This document shows, piece after piece, positions 9,445-12,664 of a stretch of DNA of 12,664 bases. Under the pieces are notes generated by a model. It saw nothing but the letters and a program-made list of their open reading frames with translations, had not been told where the DNA came from and did no database searches. The first letter of the stretch is position 1, and every line of letters begins with the position of its first letter. The stretch lies in contig JAPTVL010000530.1 of assembly GCA_028065725.1 (NCBI GenBank), positions 1 to 12,664 of the forward strand. Reading direction: 5' to 3'. Made by a program: the position numbers and the translations under genes. The stretch is from Betaproteobacteria bacterium. GTDB taxonomy: Bacteria; Pseudomonadota; Gammaproteobacteria; Burkholderiales; Rhodocyclaceae.

Positions 9445-9939
9445 TCAAAGCTGTATCCATGCCTGGCCGGTCAGACCAGCCGGCAGCGGGGGTATCTGGC
9501 CGAAGGGCGGCACGATCAGCGCAGGCACCCACGGATTCGCGTTGTACTTGCAGGTCACAATGACCGTTTCTCCGCCATTGCCCGGGGTAATGCTCACCGT
9601 GATAGTGTTCAGCACCCGGCTGGGCAGCCAGTTCAAGGATTGCATCGCAGCGCTCTCCGCGGTACTGGCCGCGGCGGCCTGGTACTGGGTAGTGCCGGAA
9701 AAGCTCAGGGGATCCACGGCGAGCGCGGCTCTCGCGCCGTCTTCTGCCGCGCTGGACAGGCCGCCCTGCACCAGCAGGACGAGCGAATAGCTGACCAGCG
9801 CGTAGAACACCACGAAAAATGGTATGAAGAGGAGGGCGAACTCGATGGCGACCACGCCCTTCTGCCGCTTCCCCGAGGATGCGCGACATGCAAAGCGGTT
9901 GTTTACTTGCACTCTATTCCCCGTCCGGTATGCGAACAC
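9445..9939 (-). CDS. tadE: TadE-like minor pseudopilin
   Basis: 164 residues from a GTG at 9939 (TGAGG upstream). A second in-frame GTG at 9912, preceded by GGGGAA, would give 155 residues. The two cannot be separated by eye. The N-terminus has RQKG followed by VVAIEFALLFIPFFVVFYALVSYSLVLL: a Gly-x4-Glu-Phe prepilin motif (Gly28, Glu33) and a single membrane helix, diagnostic of the TadE family. It should be cut by the TadV peptidase just after Gly28. The C-terminal part is periplasmic and contains Cys130. It lies between the prepilin peptidase and cpaB genes. It could equally be named TadE or TadF, and no second small pseudopilin is seen in the cluster. Confidence 0.88.
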   Translation of the reverse strand: MFAYRTGNRVQVNNRFACRASSGKRQKGVVAIEFALLFIPFFVVFYALVSYSLVLLVQGGLSSAAEDGARAALAVDPLSFSGTTQYQAAAASTAESAAMQSLNWLPSRVLNTITVSITPGNGGETVIVTCKYNANPWVPALIVPPFGQIPPLPAGLTGQAWIQL

Positions 9940-9970
9940 CGAACCTCAATGTTTTCATTCCGTTTTTTCA

Positions 9971-9986
9971 GGCGGGCTATCCCGCC
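9971..9986 (-). other. Strong hairpin in the tadV-tadE intercistronic gap
   Basis: GGCGGG (9971-9976) and CCCGCC (9981-9986) form a perfect 6-bp G/C stem with a 4-base loop. An outer A-T pair can be added. On the transcribed strand it is followed by an A-run rather than a T-run, so it is not an intrinsic terminator for this operon. It is better read as a possible mRNA-stabilising or processing hairpin 3' of the flp-tadV segment. The gap is 55 bases long, much larger than most junctions in the operon. Confidence 0.45.
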
Positions 9987-9994
9987 AGGTAAGG

Positions 9995-10492
9995 TCAACC
10001 CGCCGGGTAATACAGGCTCGCTGCGAAGCCGGCGGCGAGGGCCGCGCCGAACGGCAGGCGGCTTTTCCGCGTGGGGTGGGGAAAGTTCACCCTGCCCAGC
10101 CCCCACTGCGGCAACCCGGCTTGCCGCAGCCAATCGGCCAGCAGCCACAGCGCGGCGAACAGCCCCGCCAGCAGCGAACCCACCACGAAGCTGGTCAGGA
10201 CACACCCCCATCCGCCCAGGAGGCCGATGGCGGACATGAACTTCACGTCCCCTGCGCCCAGCTTGCCGGGAAGATAACCCGGCAAGGTCAGCGCGAGGCC
10301 CAGCATGCAGCCCTCCAGGGTCTCCCGCGGCGTGGCGCCGAGCAGACTCCTGCCGGTCGCGCCGAGGTACAGCAGCGCGCCCCCCGCCGCAGCCCCGACC
10401 AGCCAGTTGGGGATGCGGCGGCTGCGCAGGTCGGAGAGGCCGGCGAGCGCGACCCAGGCCAGGGCGAACTCCTGTGCAGCAGACAAACCCAA
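9995..10492 (-). CDS. cpaA: TadV/CpaA, A24 family prepilin peptidase
   Basis: 165 residues. This is the short form of the type IV prepilin peptidase without the methyltransferase domain, as in TadV, CpaA and FppA. The catalytic aspartates are visible: Asp21 in LSDLRSRRIPNWL and Asp82 in the GxGD motif KLGAGDVKFMSAIG (77-90). Several hydrophobic segments surround them. It cleaves the leaders of Flp and the TadE-type pseudopilins at the inner membrane. The frame contains no ATG before the first helix. TTG at 10492, or TTG two codons later, is the likely start. An in-frame stop at 10505-10507 rules out an extension. CAGGAG occurs just inside the gene but would lead only to a CTG that removes half of helix 1. 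It follows flp by 22 bases. Confidence 0.92.
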   Translation of the reverse strand: MGLSAAQEFALAWVALAGLSDLRSRRIPNWLVGAAAGGALLYLGATGRSLLGATPRETLEGCMLGLALTLPGYLPGKLGAGDVKFMSAIGLLGGWGCVLTSFVVGSLLAGLFAALWLLADWLRQAGLPQWGLGRVNFPHPTRKSRLPFGAALAAGFAASLYYPAG

Positions 10493-10514
10493 ACCCGTCG
10501 CCGATCAGGATGAC

Positions 10515-10712
10515 TTACAGTTGGCTCGTGATGGTAGTGAAGAGTGATCCGAGTGCTGTAGTGAAAGCGCCTCCTTTTCCGGCGACGCCGAATATAGCAG
10601 CCAAAGCCAGAGCCATACCACCGGCTATCAGGGCATATTCGATCGCGGTAGCGCCTTCATTTTGGATCAGGAATTTCTTGAAAGATGCCTTGAAAGATTG
10701 CAGATTAGGCAT
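10515..10712 (-). CDS. flp: Flp major pilin prepilin (type IVb/IVc)
   Basis: 65 residues: MPNLQSFKASFKKFLIQNEG, then ATAIEYALIAGGMALALAAIFG. The Gly20-Ala21 cleavage site and the Glu-Tyr pair at +5/+6 are the Flp signature. The mature pilin is only 45 residues, mostly one hydrophobic helix, typical for this family. A longer open frame reaches 10808, but the ATG at 10712 has GAGGAG 6 bases upstream and gives the standard short leader, so it is chosen. First gene of the operon. It polymerises into the adhesive fibre after cleavage by TadV and export by TadA/B/C through CpaC. Confidence 0.96.
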   Translation of the reverse strand: MPNLQSFKASFKKFLIQNEGATAIEYALIAGGMALALAAIFGVAGKGGAFTTALGSLFTTITSQL

Positions 10713-10752
10713 TGCATACTCCTCATTGATGGTTGGTTTAGGTTTGGCCTTG

Positions 10753-10769
10753 CCCGGCTTTTTGCCGGG
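10753..10769 (-). other. Hairpin in the predicted flp leader RNA
   Basis: CCCGGC (10753-10758) and GCCGGG (10764-10769) form a perfect 6-bp stem around a 5-base homopolymer loop (AAAAA in the transcript). It lies about 30-50 bases after the predicted transcription start and 40 bases before the flp ATG. No T-run follows in the transcript direction. A role in mRNA stability or as a protein or RNA binding site is possible but not shown. Confidence 0.4.
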
Positions 10770-10807
10770 TTCGTGGTTGCTGCGGCCTTTTGCTCGAAAG
10801 CAATTCA

Positions 10808-10813
10808 TTTATA
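10808..10813 (-). promoter_or_regulatory. Predicted -10 box of the flp-tad operon promoter
   Basis: On the minus strand the hexamer reads TATAAA, five of six matches to the sigma-70 consensus. The expected start of transcription is near 10801, giving an flp leader of about 89 bases. The six bases 17 upstream (AATGAA) do not resemble a -35 box, which fits an activator-dependent promoter together with the palindrome at 10835-10850. Confidence 0.6.
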
Positions 10814-10834
10814 CGCTTTTTTGGTTTCGTTTCA

Positions 10835-10850
10835 TTTGATCCAGATCAAA
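10835..10850 (-). promoter_or_regulatory. FNR-type (Crp/Fnr family) binding site upstream of flp
   Basis: TTTGATCCAGATCAAA contains TTGAT-N4-ATCAA, a perfect match to the FNR/ANR/DNR consensus, within a perfect 7-bp inverted repeat. The centre (10842.5) is 29.5 bases upstream of the first base of the -10 box. This places it at about -41.5 from the predicted start, the class II activator position. CRP is less likely because its half-site is TGTGA with a 6-base spacer. The regulator itself is not in this window, so whether it senses oxygen, nitric oxide or another signal is unknown. Confidence 0.72.
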
Positions 10851-10900
10851 CGATCCCCGATTTAGAACCATTCAAGGTGATCCAAGACTTACACGGATTT

Positions 10901-10995
10901 GCAGCCTATTTCCTTTAAGTCAGACAGGCTGCTAGAATTGGCATCATCTTGGATAATGGTGCGTTCGTCGTAGCGCAGGGCGAGAGCGCGACGAC
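10901..10995. other. Intergenic stretch with two inverted repeats
   Basis: The gap between the flp promoter and the plus-strand small gene (10851-11040) holds two potential hairpins. The first is GCAGCCT (10901-10907) with AGGCTGC (10926-10932), a perfect 7-bp repeat with an 18-base loop. The second is GTCGTAGCGC (10967-10976) with GCGCGACGAC (10986-10995), nine of ten paired with a 9-base loop. A 10-base direct repeat GGATAATGGT occurs at 10951-10960 and 11004-11013. Each copy contains GATAAT, a possible -10 for the plus-strand gene, but no convincing -35 accompanies either. Confidence 0.35.
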
Positions 10996-11040
10996 AATTT
11001 CCGGGATAATGGTTTACAACCCTCGAAGAGGACGACACGA

Positions 11041-11272
11041 ATGGCCGAGAACATGGACAATCTGGTACTGGAGCAACTTCGCGCCATCAGGGCCGATATC
11101 GCGTCCGTGAAGGAAGATACTCGCGAGATCAAATCCCGCCTGGTTACTGTGGAGAGCGGCATTGCCAGCCTGCGCAGAGATGGCGCAGACTATGCATGCA
11201 GACCAGCATATGCGATATGACCGAATCAATGAGCGGATCGAGCGTATTGAGAAGCGGCTGGAATTAGTGTAA
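11041..11272 (+). pseudogene. Small charged coiled-coil protein gene, frameshifted
   Basis: ATG at 11041, with AGAGGA 8 bases upstream, opens MAENMDNLVLEQLRAIRADIASVKEDTREIKSRLVTVESGIASLRRD. After that the frame turns implausible and stops at 11218-11220 (59 codons). The +1 frame from 11180 reads MAQTMHADQHMRYDRINERIERIEKRLELV and stops at 11270-11272. This has the amphipathic, charged heptad style of the first part and completes it naturally. The two halves resemble a widespread small proteobacterial family of about 80-90 residues that ends in RIERIEKRLEL, as I recall it. A 2-base deletion or 1-base insertion around 11177-11183 would explain the break. Alternatives are a sequencing error or programmed +1 frameshifting, though I see no slippery site. 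Function unknown. Confidence 0.7.
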
Positions 11273-12397
11273 TTACAGGCTCCCGCCTGCCTGGATCGGC
11301 GCTGGGTATGGCGCCCATGCGACCTGATCGCGGCCACTGGCTTTGGCCCGGTACAGGGCCTGATCCGCAGCGCGGATGAGGGCTTCCACCGTTTCGCCCT
11401 CTTCGGGAATGCAGGTCGCGCCGCCCGCGCTGAGCGTGACGATTGCGCGCGGAGAGTCTTCGTGAGGCAAGGCCAGGGCGACGACGGCTTTGCGCAGTTG
11501 TTCGGCCAGCGCAAAACCTTCGTCGCGCGAGGTGTGGGGCAGGACTATGGCGAATTCCTCGCCGCCATAGCGGGCCGCCAGATCGCCGGCGCGCTGCGGG
11601 CCGTGCGCGAGGGCTTGCGCCACGGCGGACAGGCAGGCATCGCCGGCGGGGTGGCCGTAGCGGTCATTGTATTTCTTGAACTGGTCGATATCGATGATGA
11701 TCAGCGACAGCGGCACGCGCAGGCGCAACGCGCGACGCCATTCCAGTTCGATGACTTCATCCAGGCGGCGCCGGTTCGGCAGGCCGGTCAATTTGTCCTG
11801 CCATGACTGGGCCAGCAGGCTGCGATGCGCATGGTGCAGGTCCAGCAGATCGCCGTGCATGAGACGGGCTTCATGGAACAGCAACAATCCCACGACGACG
11901 AGCACGCCCGCCGTCATCCAGTCGGCTGGATCGTCCCGCACGGCCAGCACCATGACCGTCGGCAGCAGGATGCCCAGCAGGTACAGGGAATAGGCCCGGG
12001 GCAAGGCGGCAATCCGGGTGAGCGATGTGGCCGCGACTGCGACGAGGACGGCGACGAGCAGCAACTGCTGGGCAGGGCCCAGCATCGGCAGATAGACCCC
12101 TGCGGCGCCCCAGGCCAGACCCAGCAGGGCCATGCCTGCGACATGCCGCCCGGGGTGGATGCGTTCGGCCATGTCTGCGGCGTCGGCCGTGAGTCTTCGC
12201 GCCAGCCGGGCATGCAGGCCGGTGATGCCGAGAAGCAGCAGCCACCAGGGCAGCATCAACCCCGGGGGCCAGATCTCGCCCGACAGGAAAACGACCAACA
12301 GCCCTCCCAGCAGGAGCGCCTGGATGAAAAAGCGCGACGGGCTTTGATAAAGATGCCGGATGTTGTCGGCAAAAATTTCGTGGGGGTCGACAAGCAT
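11273..12397 (-). CDS. Membrane-bound diguanylate cyclase (GGDEF domain)
   Basis: 374 residues from the ATG at 12397. An in-frame TTG three codons earlier is possible. About six hydrophobic segments fill residues 23-178 and form an N-terminal membrane sensor of no recognised type. The GGDEF domain follows (about 198-360): DKLTGLPNRRRLDE, LSLIIIDIDQFKKYNDRYGHPAGD, and the active site GGEEF (278-282). RAGD (269-272), five residues before GGEEF, is the RxxD inhibitory site, so product feedback is expected. It should make c-di-GMP from two GTP. No EAL domain is attached. No Shine-Dalgarno sequence is visible at either start. Its stop abuts the stop of the convergent small gene. Being next to a pilus locus, it may influence attachment, but that is inference. 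Confidence 0.93.
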   Translation of the reverse strand: MLVDPHEIFADNIRHLYQSPSRFFIQALLLGGLLVVFLSGEIWPPGLMLPWWLLLLGITGLHARLARRLTADAADMAERIHPGRHVAGMALLGLAWGAAGVYLPMLGPAQQLLLVAVLVAVAATSLTRIAALPRAYSLYLLGILLPTVMVLAVRDDPADWMTAGVLVVVGLLLFHEARLMHGDLLDLHHAHRSLLAQSWQDKLTGLPNRRRLDEVIELEWRRALRLRVPLSLIIIDIDQFKKYNDRYGHPAGDACLSAVAQALAHGPQRAGDLAARYGGEEFAIVLPHTSRDEGFALAEQLRKAVVALALPHEDSPRAIVTLSAGGATCIPEEGETVEALIRAADQALYRAKASGRDQVAWAPYPAPIQAGGSL

Positions 12398-12407
12398 ATT
12401 GTACAAT
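12398..12407. repeat. Perfect 10-bp palindrome at the diguanylate cyclase start
   Basis: ATTGTACAAT is a perfect palindrome directly against the ATG at 12397. A further copy of its ATTGTAC arm occurs at 12464-12470 and reads TACAAT, a -10-like hexamer, on the minus strand. No matching -35 box is seen 16-18 bases upstream of either. It could be an operator or a promoter element, or chance. Confidence 0.3.
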
Positions 12408-12609
12408 CAAATGAAACCGGATAAGGGGCAGGCAGCGCGGAAAGGGTTCGGCCCGCTTTGTTCATTGTACCCCGGATTGAAGAATCCTGTTCTGTCCGCG
12501 GCAGTCGTTACGTTCGCTCGAAGCAGCCGCATTACCCGGTTCCGTCACACGTCCCTTGACATTCTCCGGCATGTAGCGTAAAAACCCAATGTGCTCGGCT
12601 TCAAGGTTT

Positions 12610-12636
12610 TATGCGGTCTTTGTCGTATGCGGTCTT
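12610..12636. repeat. Tandem 11-bp direct repeat near the right edge
   Basis: TATGCGGTCTT occurs at 12610-12620 and again at 12626-12636, a period of 16 bases. AGGTTT (12604-12609) and AAACCT (12638-12643) flank the pair as a short inverted repeat. The stretch 12408-12664 otherwise holds no open frame I can support. The few open codons on either strand at the right edge have no recognisable product. Confidence 0.5.
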
Positions 12637-12664
12637 GAAACCTGGTCATCGATTCGGGTTTCTC

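Noticed and set aside
9961..9990. Intrinsic terminator between tadV and tadE
   Set aside because: The stem is strong, but the T-run is on the wrong side for the minus-strand transcript.
10713..10808. N-terminal extension of Flp by 32 residues
   Set aside because: The ATG at 10712 has GAGGAG at ideal spacing and gives a standard 20-residue leader. The extension covers the leader hairpin and the region next to the -10 box.
12542..12664. Partial minus-strand open frame entering from the right edge (EKPESMTRFQDRIRQ…)
   Set aside because: About 40 open codons run through the direct repeat, with no recognisable family and an unnatural composition. Other frames of the same stretch are equally open, so coding cannot be supported.
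12611..12664. Possible plus-strand gene start at ATG 12611
   Set aside because: Only 18 codons are visible, they overlap the tandem repeat, and the ribosome binding site is weak.

Overview
The window is almost entirely a tight-adherence (Tad/Flp) type IVc pilus locus on the minus strand. It runs from a promoter near 10.8 kb down to about 0.2 kb. The high G+C content, the gene order (flp, prepilin peptidase, TadE-like, cpaB, cpaC, cpaE, tadA, tadB, tadC, tadD, DUF3613-like, tadG) and the protein sequences suggest a betaproteobacterium. This is inferred from protein style, not from a marker gene.

Layout, left to right. Positions 1-51 hold the last 16 codons of an unidentified plus-strand gene. 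It converges on the tad operon, with a hairpin between the two. Positions 192-10712 hold twelve minus-strand genes that read as one operon. Transcription order is: flp (major pilin), tadV/cpaA (A24 prepilin peptidase), a TadE-type minor pseudopilin, cpaB/rcpC (SAF domain), cpaC/rcpA (secretin), cpaE/tadZ (localisation factor, here with a ruined nucleotide site), tadA/cpaF (motor ATPase), tadB and tadC (inner-membrane platform), tadD (TPR lipoprotein), a small exported DUF3613-like protein, and tadG (large TadE/G-like protein). Most junctions from cpaC to tadG are ATGA overlaps or nearly so, which points to translational coupling. No tadF or rcpB/cpaD homologue is visible.

Upstream of flp is a convincing regulatory site: a perfect TTGAT-N4-ATCAA palindrome (Crp/Fnr superfamily) centred 29.5 bases ahead of a TATAAA -10 box. 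That is the geometry of a class II FNR-activated promoter (site at -41.5), and there is no recognisable -35 box. Pilus production is therefore predicted to respond to oxygen or nitrogen oxides. Hairpins lie in the flp leader and in the tadV-tadE gap.

To the right, a small plus-strand gene for a charged, probably coiled-coil protein is broken by a frameshift at about 11180. Its intended stop codon abuts the stop codon of a convergent, minus-strand, membrane-bound diguanylate cyclase (GGEEF, with an RxxD inhibitory site). That enzyme could supply c-di-GMP, a common regulator of surface attachment. The last 260 bases hold short repeats but no supported gene.

How the genes work together: TadV trims Flp and probably the TadE-like protein. 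TadA, powered by ATP, drives pilin extraction through TadB/TadC. CpaC forms the outer-membrane pore, assisted by CpaB and the lipoprotein TadD. CpaE/TadZ is thought to place the machine at the pole. TadG, the TadE-like protein and the DUF3613-like protein are accessory envelope components.
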